64,000 nt of DNA from Okeania sp. SIO1I7 (GCA_010672585.1 JAAHGF010000034.1:1-64000); one strand, 5' to 3'. Counted from the stretch's first letter, positions 31,935-41,515 are shown. A program made the numbers and translations. The notes: generated by a model not told the origin, from the sequence alone.

Positions 31935-31962
31935 GTAGGGACGTTGCATGCAACGTCCCTAC
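31935..31962. repeat. Perfect 28-bp palindrome (GTAGGGACGTT type)
   Basis: The arms GTAGGGACGTTGCA and TGCAACGTCCCTAC are exact complements. Related copies are at 34456-34483 (perfect, with CCATGG at the centre) and 38503-38530 (12-bp arms, loop CATC). The centre changes in both arms together, which indicates selection for, or creation of, the hairpin. Confidence 0.85.
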
Positions 31963-32005
31963 CCTACTCCCCTACTCTCCTATACGGTGGAATTTTCAAC
32001 CCTTT

Positions 32006-32890
32006 ATGGGAAAAGAGAATTTGAGTTTTTTTTGTAATATATTTACTAATAAAATGAGTATAAGCATACAAAGAAAAATAGGCGTTACTACCTGGATATT
32101 TGGTCAGAATAAATTAGAAAAAACTGCCAAAATTATTTCAGATATGGGTTTCGATGGAGTTGAATTATATGTAGATATAAATCAAACTAAACCTCAAAAT
32201 GTGAAAGATATTTTAGCGGAGAATGGGTTAGAAATATTCTCCATGACTCCTAGTAATGTAGATTTAGGAAGTAGCGATCGCCAAATAAGAATGGCAGCTC
32301 TAGATTACTATAAAAAGTTAATTGATTATGGAGCGGAATTAGGCAATCCCGTCATTACTTGCCATGAATATATTCAGAGTCAGATGGGAACTACTTATGC
32401 AGGTTCGAGAGATAATTTAATTGCTTCTTGTCAAGAATTAGCAGTTTATGCAGAAAAAGCAAAAATAAAATTAGGATTTGAACCTCTAAATCGTTATTTA
32501 TGTCGTTTCATTCTGAATAGCAATGATGTTTTATCTTTACTGGCAGAAATTAACTCGCCAAATATGACTGTTATTCTAGATACCTATCATGGCAATTTAG
32601 AAGAAGCAAATTTAGTTCAAGCTATTAAAGAATGTGGGGATAAACTGAGCGTATATCAAATCGCTGATTCTAATAGAAAAGGCATTGGTTTTGGTCATAC
32701 TAATTTTGCCGAACATTTCGAGGCACTTGATGAGATAAAATTCTCCGGTCCGATAATTATTGAATGTGCTCAACCTCGACAAACACCAGGTTCAAAAGAA
32801 GAGATAGATTTGGATGAACTAAAATTTCATTTGTCTGTCAGTAAAAATTGGATTGTGAATCAAACAAAAGTATTAGTTGCTAATAGTTGA
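32006..32890 (+). CDS. Sugar phosphate isomerase/epimerase family TIM barrel (IolE/IolI-like)
   Basis: A 294-residue AP-endonuclease-2-type TIM barrel. The metal ligands of the xylose isomerase-like family are visible: Glu in LGFEPLNRY, Asp in VILDTYHGNLEE, His in GFGHTNF and Glu in IIIECAQP. Relatives act on keto-sugars and inososes (IolE dehydratase, IolI isomerase, tagatose epimerase). Next to a deoxyinosose-synthase-like gene, an inosose-type substrate is a reasonable inference. The first ATG is at 32006; a second at 32054 (MSISIQRKIGVTTW) fits the usual N-terminus better, and neither has a strong ribosome site. Same strand as its neighbours. Confidence 0.85.
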   Translation: MGKENLSFFCNIFTNKMSISIQRKIGVTTWIFGQNKLEKTAKIISDMGFDGVELYVDINQTKPQNVKDILAENGLEIFSMTPSNVDLGSSDRQIRMAALDYYKKLIDYGAELGNPVITCHEYIQSQMGTTYAGSRDNLIASCQELAVYAEKAKIKLGFEPLNRYLCRFILNSNDVLSLLAEINSPNMTVILDTYHGNLEEANLVQAIKECGDKLSVYQIADSNRKGIGFGHTNFAEHFEALDEIKFSGPIIIECAQPRQTPGSKEEIDLDELKFHLSVSKNWIVNQTKVLVANS

Positions 32891-33462
32891 TTTATTGTTT
32901 GAGTTGCAATAGATGTAGGTTGAGTTGAGCTGCTCACACGGATTATGCCACGGATATACGGATTAAATTGATAATGGATAATTGATAATTACCTCTGGTG
33001 AAAACCGTTACGGAATTGAATATAAGGAAATATTATTTCGTAAGCATTCAGCCGTCAGCTTGTTGTTGGGTTTCCTACGTCAACCCAACCTACACTTATT
33101 GCTTATACCATTTCTCCATGAAGTTGCGCTTAATAAAAGATAACAGCTATTATTCATTAATTGATAATGGATAATGGATAATTGATAATTACCTCGGGTT
33201 TTAACCGCTACGGAATTGAATATAAGGAATATTTTCTTTTCTTGGTCGATTGGATATGGCGAGGAAACCTCGCCATCCCACCCTGCGGGAAGCTACGCTA
33301 ACGACCGCTTTTTTCCCCTTAAAAGGGTCGGCTTCAAGGCGCGAATTATTTAGTTATTAATTATTCGGTAAAATTCAGGTTTTGGTAAGAATTATTAAGC
33401 GCATTGTTACAGAGAAATGGTATTACTTTGAACACTGAAAATTAAAATTAGGAGAAAACAAA
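32891..33462. other. Spacer with two family B copies and a GTTGGGTT fragment
   Basis: A partial family B end (ATTGATAATGGATAATTG, about 32970-33035) is followed by a GTTGGGTT-family piece (about 33055-33100) and a full family B copy, B5 (33150-33370), inverted relative to B2 at 4108. Two hairpins recur: GGCGAGGAAACCTCGCC (about 33259-33275) and CCCTTTTAAGGGG-type. The last 40 bases carry the ribosome site AGGAGAAAAC of the next gene. Confidence 0.65.
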
Positions 33463-34230
33463 ATGAATCCGATCTATCAAGACCTAAAAGAAAAACATAT
33501 TTTAATCACTGGTGGCAGTAATGGAATTGGCGAAGCTTTAACTAAAACATTTGCCGAACAAGCAGCAGAAGTTACCATTTTAGATAAAGATTATGAAAGA
33601 GGTTTAAAAGTAGCTGAAGAATGCCAACAATATCATTGTAAAGTCAACGTCTATGGAATAGATTTAACTGATAGTGAAGCTTTAACAGAAACTTTAGCTA
33701 AAGTTAAAAAAGACAAACCAGTAGTAAATGTTTTAATTAACAATGCTGGTTATGACCCCCGATGTAATTTGCTAGAAATGTCAGCACAACAATGGAACGA
33801 TTTATTTCAATTAAATGTTGTACATTATTTCATCACCTGTCGGGAATTATTACCAGAAATGATTAATGCTGGTGGCGGTAGTATTATTATGACAAGTTCT
33901 CACCTAGTTTGGATTGCCAAACCAGATATGGTTGCTTACAATGCTACAAAAGCAGCAATAGTAGGTATGGTTCGGACTTTAGCAGAAGCAGTAGGCAAAC
34001 ATCATATTCGGGTAAATTCTGTAGCACCAGGTTGGATAATGACAGAAAGGCAACTTCAACAGTGGGTGACACCAGAAGCAAAACATAAAACTGTACATGA
34101 ATTACAATCAATTCCTATAGAATTAACACCTCAAGAGTTAGTCGGAACATATTTATTTCTTGCTTCCGATACATCCAGAGCAATAACTCGTCAGACCATA
34201 GTTGTAGATGCTGGATATGCACAGACTTAA
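33463..34230 (+). CDS. Short-chain dehydrogenase/reductase
   Basis: A 255-residue NAD(P)-dependent oxidoreductase of the classical SDR family. TGGSNGIGE (cofactor-binding glycine motif), LINNAGYD, and the catalytic set Ser in MTSSHLVW, Tyr159 and Lys163 in YNATKAA are all in place, with the C-terminal DAGYAQT end. An acidic residue after strand 2 (ILDKDYER) favours NAD over NADP. The ribosome site AGGAGAAAAC lies eight bases before the ATG. In this locus it could reduce or oxidise a hydroxyl of a cyclitol, but the substrate is not visible from sequence. Confidence 0.9.
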   Translation: MNPIYQDLKEKHILITGGSNGIGEALTKTFAEQAAEVTILDKDYERGLKVAEECQQYHCKVNVYGIDLTDSEALTETLAKVKKDKPVVNVLINNAGYDPRCNLLEMSAQQWNDLFQLNVVHYFITCRELLPEMINAGGGSIIMTSSHLVWIAKPDMVAYNATKAAIVGMVRTLAEAVGKHHIRVNSVAPGWIMTERQLQQWVTPEAKHKTVHELQSIPIELTPQELVGTYLFLASDTSRAITRQTIVVDAGYAQT

Positions 34231-34261
34231 TACACAAGTCAAAAGTCAAAAGTCATGCATC

Positions 34262-34348
34262 GAGTGCGTAATTCTGAGGTTTCCTACGGGGCGTATAAAG
34301 TGCGGAAGTAATTCCGCACACAGCCCCTCCAGAATGTAAGACGCACTC
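34262..34348. repeat. Nested hairpin element K
   Basis: Outer arms GAGTGCGT...ATTCTG (34262) and CAGAAT...ACGCACTC (34348) enclose a second perfect 8-bp hairpin GTGCGGAAGTAATTCCGCAC (34300-34319). A shorter relative, GAGTGTGTAATTCTGAGG with its complement, is at 54573-54614. It follows the SDR stop by 32 bases and might end that transcript. Confidence 0.7.
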
Positions 34349-34399
34349 AAGACAGTTAAAAGTAAGAATCTGACCAGGTTCAGTTATTCTTCTGTTTTA

Positions 34400-35007
34400 G
34401 CTTTGTTGCATGAAAGTAGCGTTCTTACAGCGGTTTTCCTACACGGTAGACCACAGTAGGGACGTTCCATGGAACGTCCCTACAAACTTTTGCTTGTGAA
34501 GATGTGGTTCATCAATGAGCAAAAGCGCTGTAACATCCATTCCGCAGCTATATCGCTCTGTTTGGCGATTATTGATGCTGTATTTATCTATTGTCCAATA
34601 GTTATTTCTGTGCACTGCAAAGTGATCGCTATCTTTAGCGATTATTGATGGGGTGATTTATCTATTGTCCAATAGTTATTTCTGTGCACTGCAAAGCGAT
34701 CGCTATCTTTAGCGATTATTGATGGGGTGATTTATCTATTGTCCAATAGTTATTTCTGTGCACTGCAAAGCGATCGCTATCTTTGGCGATTATTGATGTT
34801 GTATTTATCTATTGTCCAATAGTTATTTCTGTGCACTGCCAAGCGATCGCTATCTTTGGCGATTATTGATGTTGTATTTATCTATTGTCCAATAGTTATT
34901 TCTCTACCTATTAAACCTCAAATTTTTTACAAATAAAGCTTTCAGCCTTTTTATGTCAAACATTGATGTTCTATTGATCTATTGTCCAATAGTTACAGCA
35001 GTTTCCG
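34400..35007. mobile_element. Tandem-array element 1 (73/74-bp units with hairpins), right end lost
   Basis: The left end GCTTTGTTGCATGAAA matches that of the complete element at 41516-42363. Five tandem units of 73-74 bp follow, with CTATTG-TC-CAATAG at 34588, 34662, 34736, 34809 and 34882, most with a GCGATCGC site (one GTGATCGC variant). A distinct terminal block (AACCTCAAATTTTTTAC, then TGTCAAACATTGATGTTC) ends with a sixth CTATTGTCCAATAG at 34979. The right inverted end seen in the complete copy is missing. An unrelated element is inserted at 34426-34532. Confidence 0.8.
34426..34532. mobile_element. Element D2 nested in the array element, with 28-bp palindrome
   Basis: Ends TACAGCGGTTTT (34426) and AAAAGCGCTGTA (34532). 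Removing it restores the continuity seen in the other array element (ATTCTTA then TCCATTCCGCAGC). Inside lies the perfect palindrome at 34456-34483 (arms GTAGGGACGTTCCA). Family D relatives: 27803-27936 and 38138-38262. Confidence 0.75.
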
Positions 35008-35210
35008 CTTTCTCCTGTCTCCTGTCTCCTACTCCTACTAAAAGATCGGTAAATATATCTATAGCGCTACCCATTAAGGTTAGGACATGAATAGAAGCTG
35101 TTTGCGCAGCATTCCGTAGGAAAACCCTTTTTGATTCCCCTACTGACTGTTGCCTTGCGCGTAGCGCTTTAGCGCAACTACAAACAAAGACTATCTCTCA
35201 AAAATTAACT

Positions 35211-36395
35211 ATGGGTATTAACAAAACTTTATTAATCATGGCAATGGTTGGTGGAGCTGCAGTTGCCAACTTATATTACAATCAACCCTTATTAGCAATA
35301 ATTGCCGAAAGCTTCCATGCTCCCACTCAGCAAGTTGGGTTAATTCCCATGATGACACAAATTGGTTATGCCTTGGGGTTACTGCTATTTGTGCCCTTGG
35401 GCGATATCATAGAACGACGACGCTTAATTGCGACAATGCTGATGGCAACCGCTCTAGCTTTACTAATAGCAGCTATATCTCCTAATATTAGTTGGTTAAT
35501 TGTTGCGAGTTTACTTATTGGTATGACTACAATAATTCCCCAACTCGTTGTACCTTTTGCTGCTTTTTTAGTAGAACCGGGAAAACGTGGCAAAGCTGTC
35601 GGAACTGTGATGAGTGGTTTATTCATTGGCATTGTTTTAGCTAGAATGACTAGCGGATTCATCGGAGCAAATTTCGGTTGGCGAGCAATATATTTTTTTG
35701 CTAGTGGGTTGATGATGTTAATAGCAGTAGTATCAACATTTGTACTGCCAAAAGCACAACCCTCTGTCACCCTCTCATACCCCAAATTAATTCTTTCTTT
35801 GGGACAAGTAATTCGAGAACAGTTATTATTGCGGCAAGTAGCTTTAATTGGGGCAATGTCTTTTGCTGCTTATAGTATTTTCTGGAGTACAATGGCATTT
35901 TTCCTGAAAGCGCCACCCCTAAACTACAGTAGTCAAGTAGCAGGAATGTTTGGTTTGGTTGGTATTGTGGGAGCTATAGCAGCGATAATTGCTGGTCGAA
36001 TGGCAGATCGAAAAAATCCTAGATTGATTTCTATGTTAGGTGTTGTGATTTCTAGTTCATCATTTTTAGTATTTTCTTTAGCAAGATATGAATTATGGGG
36101 TCTAATTTTGGGAGTGATGCTGTTAGATTTGGGGGTGCAGACAACTCACATTTCTAACCAAGCACAAATTTATAGTTTGCCTGCCGAAATACATAGTCGT
36201 CTGAATACAGTTTACATGGTTACCTATTTTGTGGGAGGAGCTATGGGTTCTTACTGTGGTAACTATGCTTGGAGTAATTGGCAATGTAATGGAGTTTGTA
36301 GCGTTGCTTTATTTGTTCTAGTTTCAGCTTTGAGTATTTTATACTTCACAATTTTCTGGAAAAAACCAAAGCAACAACTTTTGAGTGCTAGATAA
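35211..36395 (+). CDS. MFS transporter (second efflux-type carrier)
   Basis: A 394-residue protein with 12 hydrophobic segments. The N-terminus (VGGAAVANLYYNQPLLAIIAESFHAP) and the motif VPLGDIIERRRLIA (segment 2-3 loop) are typical of the YnfM/arabinose-efflux-like MFS group. A second-half loop has GRMADRKNPRL. It is probably a proton-driven exporter. It lies in the same orientation as the SDR and cyclase genes but after a 980-base repeat block, so it may have its own promoter. No ribosome site is obvious before ATG 35211. Confidence 0.88.
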   Translation: MGINKTLLIMAMVGGAAVANLYYNQPLLAIIAESFHAPTQQVGLIPMMTQIGYALGLLLFVPLGDIIERRRLIATMLMATALALLIAAISPNISWLIVASLLIGMTTIIPQLVVPFAAFLVEPGKRGKAVGTVMSGLFIGIVLARMTSGFIGANFGWRAIYFFASGLMMLIAVVSTFVLPKAQPSVTLSYPKLILSLGQVIREQLLLRQVALIGAMSFAAYSIFWSTMAFFLKAPPLNYSSQVAGMFGLVGIVGAIAAIIAGRMADRKNPRLISMLGVVISSSSFLVFSLARYELWGLILGVMLLDLGVQTTHISNQAQIYSLPAEIHSRLNTVYMVTYFVGGAMGSYCGNYAWSNWQCNGVCSVALFVLVSALSILYFTIFWKKPKQQLLSAR

Positions 36396-36847
36396 TTTTG
36401 TGTAACCCCTATAGTTTCAGTAGGGTGCGTTAGACGACTACAATTATTCGTTGTCATAGTGATTTAAAAATCCGTCGTCACGCACCATCAGGACTTAAGC
36501 ACAGACACTAAATAGAGTGAGAGCGTTAGCGGAGCTTTGTATTAGCAAATGCCATTCGCCCCTACATACGGCGTTTTCAAGGTTAATTTGCGTAGTTGTG
36601 CTAAAGCGCTCCAAATATCTCTAGCAGTGTTAAAGCGCAACTACAAACTCAGACTTTTTTATAATTATTGCAACCAACCCTACCGAATAATTAAGGTAAA
36701 AATCCTCTCACTCGCCGTGGAGAAACAATGAATTAATATTCCTTTTATTCAATCCTCATCCTTTTAGGGAGAGGTAATTATCAATTATCCATTATCCATT
36801 ATTGAAACCTACACTTTTATACAACAAAATAAACAGGAATTTTAACT
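36396..36847. other. Spacer with family B copy B6 and a relative of the 1837 repeat
   Basis: GTGCGTTAG/AACGCACC pieces (36425-36487) are followed by a relative of the 1837-2107 repeat (GCCATTCGCCCCTACA, about 36551) and family B copy B6 (36681-36806, from TACCGAATAATTAAGG to ATTATCC heptamers). No gene seen. Confidence 0.6.
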
Positions 36848-37840
36848 ATGCGTCCTATACGTGCCATTCGCTTTGACAATTTCGGATCTCCGACGACTCA
36901 ACTCAAACTTGAAGAACTTCCCACTCCCGTTTTACAACCTGGTGAAGTGCTAGTTGAAGTTCATGCAGCGTCTATTAATCCCAGTGATGTAAAAAATATT
37001 TTGGGAGTTATGGAAAGTACTACTCTTCCCCGCACACCTGGTCGAGATTTTGCTGGAGTTGTCGTTGCAGGTGCGCCAAATCTAATTGGTACAGAAGTTT
37101 GGGGAACAGGAGGCGATATTGGATTTATCCGTGATGGTTCCCACGCTTCTCATTTGGTATTACCTGTAGGAGCAATACAACCCAAACCACAAAATATATC
37201 CATGATACAAGCAGCAACTATCGGAGTCAGATATATTACCGCTTGGTTATCTTTGATTGAAGCCGCAAATTTACAATCAGGAGAAACTGTTTTAGTAGTG
37301 GGAGCAACAGGTGGGGTTGGCAAAGCAGCAATTCAAATAGCAAAATGGAAAGGAGCTAAAGTTTTAGGAACAGTGCGACGGGAATCAGATTATTCAATAG
37401 TTGAAACATCTGGTGTTGATATCGTTATTAATTTGGCAACGGAAAATCTTAATTCTGCTGTTTTAGCTGCTACTGGAGGTAAAGGTGTGGATGTGGTATT
37501 GGATACAGTCGGGGGTTCTATGTTGGAAAATAGTATGTGGACCCTCAGTCCTAGAGGTCGTTTGGTCGCTATTAGCGCTCCACCAAAAGAAGCGAAAGTT
37601 TGTTTTGACCTCCGGGATTTTTATCACCGGGAGTTGCGCTTGTTTGGGGTTGATAGTCGAGCTTTTGACGTAACTCAATGTGGGCAAATTTTGGCAGCAC
37701 TAACTCCCTTGTTTGAAACAAATGCTATTTTACCACCAGAAGCGATCGCTACTTACCCACTTAGGGGGGGAATAATTGCCTACGAACAAGTACACAATAG
37801 AACTAATGTTTCTCAGCTAGTTTTAACTGCTAATATGTAG
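36848..37840 (+). CDS. Quinone oxidoreductase-like MDR family protein
   Basis: A 330-residue NADPH-dependent medium-chain dehydrogenase/reductase of the zinc-free quinone oxidoreductase (QOR) type. An N-terminal GroES-like domain (about 10-120, LPTPVLQPGEVLVEVHAASINPSDVK) precedes the Rossmann domain with VLVVGATGGVGKAAIQIA (about 150-167) and VDVVLDTVGGSML. The cysteine ligands of zinc alcohol dehydrogenases are absent. It may reduce quinones, enones or other conjugated carbonyls. It ends the run of co-directional genes that starts with the HTH protein, but a link to that locus is by position only. The ribosome site is weak (ACAGGAATTTTAACT). Confidence 0.9.
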   Translation: MRPIRAIRFDNFGSPTTQLKLEELPTPVLQPGEVLVEVHAASINPSDVKNILGVMESTTLPRTPGRDFAGVVVAGAPNLIGTEVWGTGGDIGFIRDGSHASHLVLPVGAIQPKPQNISMIQAATIGVRYITAWLSLIEAANLQSGETVLVVGATGGVGKAAIQIAKWKGAKVLGTVRRESDYSIVETSGVDIVINLATENLNSAVLAATGGKGVDVVLDTVGGSMLENSMWTLSPRGRLVAISAPPKEAKVCFDLRDFYHRELRLFGVDSRAFDVTQCGQILAALTPLFETNAILPPEAIATYPLRGGIIAYEQVHNRTNVSQLVLTANM

Positions 37841-37845
37841 TAATA

Positions 37846-38040
37846 TCATGTCTGGTTAACGAAAGTAGCTAACTTTGCGGGTTGAGAACCATCAGCTTGA
37901 GCAGACATATTAAACTGGGATTTGATTTCAGGATGATTTTCAAACATTATTTCATACATCCGAGTAGTAATTTGTTTTCCCTGTTTTTTCAGCACTGGAG
38001 CGGTAGATTTGACAAGATCGATTGTTTGTTGACTAACCAT
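37846..38040 (-). pseudogene. Flavohemoglobin/globin N-terminal relic
   Basis: The 64-residue frame matches the start of bacterial flavohemoglobin or single-domain globin: SQQTIDLVKSTAPVLKKQGK, then TTRMYEIMFENHPEIKSQFN, then GSQPAKLATFV. A whole globin has about 140 residues (flavohemoglobin about 400). The frame stops just after AKLATFV, before the distal part of the heme pocket and the proximal His. The break coincides with a family C repeat end (ACCAGACATGATATT), which abuts the QOR stop codon. So the rest of the gene was lost by insertion and deletion. Family function is NO dioxygenation; this remnant cannot bind heme normally. Confidence 0.8.
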
Positions 38041-38712
38041 ATATTTTGTTAATAACTTGATACCAAAATAATTGTACCTTTCGATAATTTGTTATGGAAT
38101 TAAATCCACTTTTTATTTATAAGTAGTCACACAAAATTACAGCAGTTATCGAGTTTATAAGGTACAAAGTTTTATTGCTCTAGGCAACAGCTCATCTGGG
38201 AACAGTGAATATAGGAATAAATAATCTTATAACTGTACCTCACTATCCTCAAAAGTTCTGTAATTACACATATCAAGTAAAATAATATAAGTCATAAAAA
38301 TAGGCTTGGTCAAGATAATTATTATGAGGTTTATTAGAGAATTAAAATCATAAAAAATCAAGCTTTCAAAAGGATAAATTTTTAATAAACTATCTGAAAA
38401 AAGTGCTTGATAATTTAGGTGATAAATATGTAATATAGTGTATATAATATCTGTTTTTAATTTATTAAATTACTTCAATATTAGACATCTCCTTCATGCA
38501 TAGTAGGGACGTTGCATCCAACGTCCCTACAGGGAAATAATTGATAATTTCTGTACGATAATTGATTTGATTTTTTATTATTGAAGATGTCTATTTAATC
38601 TCCCCTACTCCCTCACTCCCCCACTCTCAACTATATAATAACAAACGGATTTGATATTATTTCTCCCTGTTGTCTGTTGCCTCTTTTCTGGAGATATCTA
38701 TCAGAACCAAGA
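38041..38712. other. Spacer with elements D3 and F3
   Basis: Element D3 (38138-38262) has ends TACAGCAG and TTCTGTA and shares the interior AAGTTTTATTGCTCTAGGCA with D1. Element F3 (38479-38596) runs from TATTAGACATCT to AGATGTCTAT and holds an imperfect copy of the 28-bp palindrome (38503-38530). The rest is AT-rich with no gene visible. Confidence 0.65.
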
Positions 38713-41388
38713 CTAAATTTCACAGACATATTCGCTCCGTTGCTGAATCAACTTTGCTACTAAACCAGTCCAACCAGTCTGATGACTCGCCCCTAAACCT
38801 GCACCATTATCGCCGTGAAAATATTCATAAAACAAAATTAAATCTTGCCAGTGGGGGTCATTTTGGAATATTTCTGTGTCACCATAAACCGGAGATTTTC
38901 CATTTTTATCCTTGAGGAAAATTTTAATTAGTCTCGCTTCAATTTCTAATGATACTTCCCATAAATTCATCATCCGACCTGAACCTGTCGGACATTCCAC
39001 TCGAAAATCTTCACCTAAATAGTTATGAAATTTTTGTAGAGATTCTATCATTAAATAATTAATTGGAAACCAGATTGGACCGCGCCAATTAGAATTTCCT
39101 CCAAACATTTGACTGGTAGATTCCGCAGGTTCATAATCAACTCTATATTCTTCTCCATTAGCATTAAAAATATAGGGATTTTCGGTATGGAAATGAGATA
39201 AAGAACGAATACCATAATCGCTGAAAAATTCATTTTCATCTAACATTTTTTCGAGGATTATTCGCAGACGTTCGGGACTAACAATTGCTAATAAACGTTC
39301 TGAGTCAATACCGCAAGCTTCCATACAAGCAATATTGGCACTAAGGTCAATCCTATTTGCCATGAACCATTTTACCCGTTTCTGAAATTTAGGTAATTTT
39401 TGCAAAGTTTCTGAGTCAATAATTGCCACAGCAAATAATGGAATTAATCCTACTATTGAACGGATTTTTATATGTATATCTTCTTTATCTGGTTGGTGGA
39501 GAACATCATAATAAAAATTATCAGTTTCATCCCAAAGTTGAGTTCCATCTGAACCTAAATGATTCATAGCATCAACTATGTAGAGAAAATGCTCGAAAAA
39601 TTTACAGGCAATGTCTTCATAAACATCATTTTCTTTAGCAAGTTCTAAGGCAATAGTTAACATATCTAGACAGTACATTGCCATCCAACTTGTACCATCT
39701 GATTGTTCAATATGTCCTCCGGTTGGTAGCTCTGCACTACGGTCAAATACTCCAATATTATCTAAGCCTAAAAAACCTCCTTCAAACACATTATTTCCCT
39801 CAACATCCTTCTGATTTACCCACCAAGTAAAATTGAGTAAAAGTTTTTGAAATACTCTTTCGAGAAACTTGCGATCGCTACGACCATAAAGTTCTTTTTC
39901 TATTTGATAAACTCGCCAAGTTCCCCAAGCATGAACGGGAGGATTTACATCACTAAAATTCCATTCATAAGCTGGTAATTGACCGTTGGCGTGCATATAC
40001 CATTCTCTGGTTATTAGGTCTAATTGATGTTTGGCAAAATTAGGGTCAACTATTGCTAAAGGTATGGCATGAAATGCTAAATCCCAAACAGCATACCAAG
40101 GATATTCCCACTTATCGGGCATGGAAATTATATCGTCATTAAATAGATGAACCCACTCATAATTTCTAATATGTTTACGGTTTTCTGATACTGGCTTTTG
40201 GGTAGGGTCGCCTTTTAGCCATTCTTCAACAATATAATGATAATATTGTTTTGTCCAGAGTAGTCCGGCAAATGCTTGACGCTGAATATTACGCCATTCA
40301 TCCTTCATTTTACAAGGGGAGAGACGCTGATAAAATTCATTTGCCTCTTGAATTCTGGTTTTAAAAGTTTCTTCAAATTCTGTATCGAAAGGCTGTTTAA
40401 TTTCTGGGGAGTTAGCAAGTCTTAATTTAACAATTTTAGTTTCACCTGGTTCTAGTTCTAGACGATAATGTGGAGAAAATTTAGTTCCATACATCTCTGG
40501 ATTAATAGCATCTTTTTGACCGTTAACTAGATAATTATTGATGCCATCTTTGGTATAAAGAGAATCATTTTTTTCTCCAAATAAAGTTTGTTTATTAGTT
40601 TCATTTTCTGTGAAAAATAGTTCCATTGTCTGAGGAAAATAAAACCACCTTTTTCCTAAAGTTGGATGTTCTGTTTCAATCAGACCAGGATTTATTTTTT
40701 TGAGCATAGGTTTTTGGGATTTATTTTCCCAAGACCAAGTATTTCTAAACCAAAGAGTGGGTAATAAGTGTAACGTCTTAGTTTCTGAACCTCGATTATT
40801 TACTGTAATTTTAATTAAGATATCTTCTGTTGTTGCTTTAGCGTATTCGACCAAAACATCAAAATAACGATTTTCTGCAAATATTCCTGTGTCGAGTAAT
40901 TCGTATTCTGAAGATTTGCGGTCGCGCTGTTGATTTTCTGCTACTAAGTCAGCGTAAGGATAAGCACTTTGAGGATATTTATAAAGTGCCTTCATATAAC
41001 TATGACTGGGGGTATTATCTAAGTAAAAATAATATTCCTTGACATCTTCCCCATGATTTCCTTGACTTCCCGTTAAACCAAAAAGTCGTTCCTTGATAAT
41101 AGGGTCTTCGCCATTCCAGAGAGCGATCGCAAAGCACAGTCGTTGATGATTATCTGAAATACCACAAATACCGTCTTCTCCCCATCGATAAGCACGAGAA
41201 AGAGATTGTTCGTGGGAAAAATAATCCCAAGCGGAACCATCTTCGCTATAGTCTTCTCGTACTGTTCCCCACTGTCTCTCACTCAAATATGGCCCCCAGC
41301 GTCTCCAGTATGCTTCATGGTTGAGGTCTGCTTCTAATCTTTGTTGTTCTTGAGTAAATAGGTTATTGTTTTGAGTATTCATCATCAT
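38713..41388 (-). CDS. GH63-type glycoside hydrolase (MGH1-like glucosidase)
   Basis: An 891-residue protein whose layout fits the large bacterial GH63 or mannosylglycerate hydrolase-like glucosidases. The N-terminal half (about 15-350, [20 protein letters not shown]) is beta-rich. The (alpha/alpha)6 catalytic half (about 380-880) contains [56 protein letters not shown] and the final [18 protein letters not shown]. No signal peptide is seen, so it is probably cytosolic. Likely substrate: an alpha-glucoside such as glucosylglycerate, glucosylglycerol or another storage or osmolyte sugar; this cannot be fixed from sequence. Three ATGs in a row precede the conserved region, so the exact start is unclear. 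It stands alone between mobile elements. Confidence 0.87.
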   Translation of the reverse strand: MMMNTQNNNLFTQEQQRLEADLNHEAYWRRWGPYLSERQWGTVREDYSEDGSAWDYFSHEQSLSRAYRWGEDGICGISDNHQRLCFAIALWNGEDPIIKERLFGLTGSQGNHGEDVKEYYFYLDNTPSHSYMKALYKYPQSAYPYADLVAENQQRDRKSSEYELLDTGIFAENRYFDVLVEYAKATTEDILIKITVNNRGSETKTLHLLPTLWFRNTWSWENKSQKPMLKKINPGLIETEHPTLGKRWFYFPQTMELFFTENETNKQTLFGEKNDSLYTKDGINNYLVNGQKDAINPEMYGTKFSPHYRLELEPGETKIVKLRLANSPEIKQPFDTEFEETFKTRIQEANEFYQRLSPCKMKDEWRNIQRQAFAGLLWTKQYYHYIVEEWLKGDPTQKPVSENRKHIRNYEWVHLFNDDIISMPDKWEYPWYAVWDLAFHAIPLAIVDPNFAKHQLDLITREWYMHANGQLPAYEWNFSDVNPPVHAWGTWRVYQIEKELYGRSDRKFLERVFQKLLLNFTWWVNQKDVEGNNVFEGGFLGLDNIGVFDRSAELPTGGHIEQSDGTSWMAMYCLDMLTIALELAKENDVYEDIACKFFEHFLYIVDAMNHLGSDGTQLWDETDNFYYDVLHQPDKEDIHIKIRSIVGLIPLFAVAIIDSETLQKLPKFQKRVKWFMANRIDLSANIACMEACGIDSERLLAIVSPERLRIILEKMLDENEFFSDYGIRSLSHFHTENPYIFNANGEEYRVDYEPAESTSQMFGGNSNWRGPIWFPINYLMIESLQKFHNYLGEDFRVECPTGSGRMMNLWEVSLEIEARLIKIFLKDKNGKSPVYGDTEIFQNDPHWQDLILFYEYFHGDNGAGLGASHQTGWTGLVAKLIQQRSEYVCEI

Positions 41389-41515
41389 TAATATTTCGGA
41401 ACAGTTTAAAATATTAATATCAATTTATTATAATTTTCCTCAACTATCTGTAACACAATAACTATTTCTATAGCAGGGAACAGTATTCAATAATTGATAA
41501 TTGATAATTAATAAT

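Noticed and set aside
34560-35000. CRISPR array
   Set aside because: The units are tandem with no variable spacers, unit length is 72-74 bp, and no cas genes are near. The same holds for 41600-42290.
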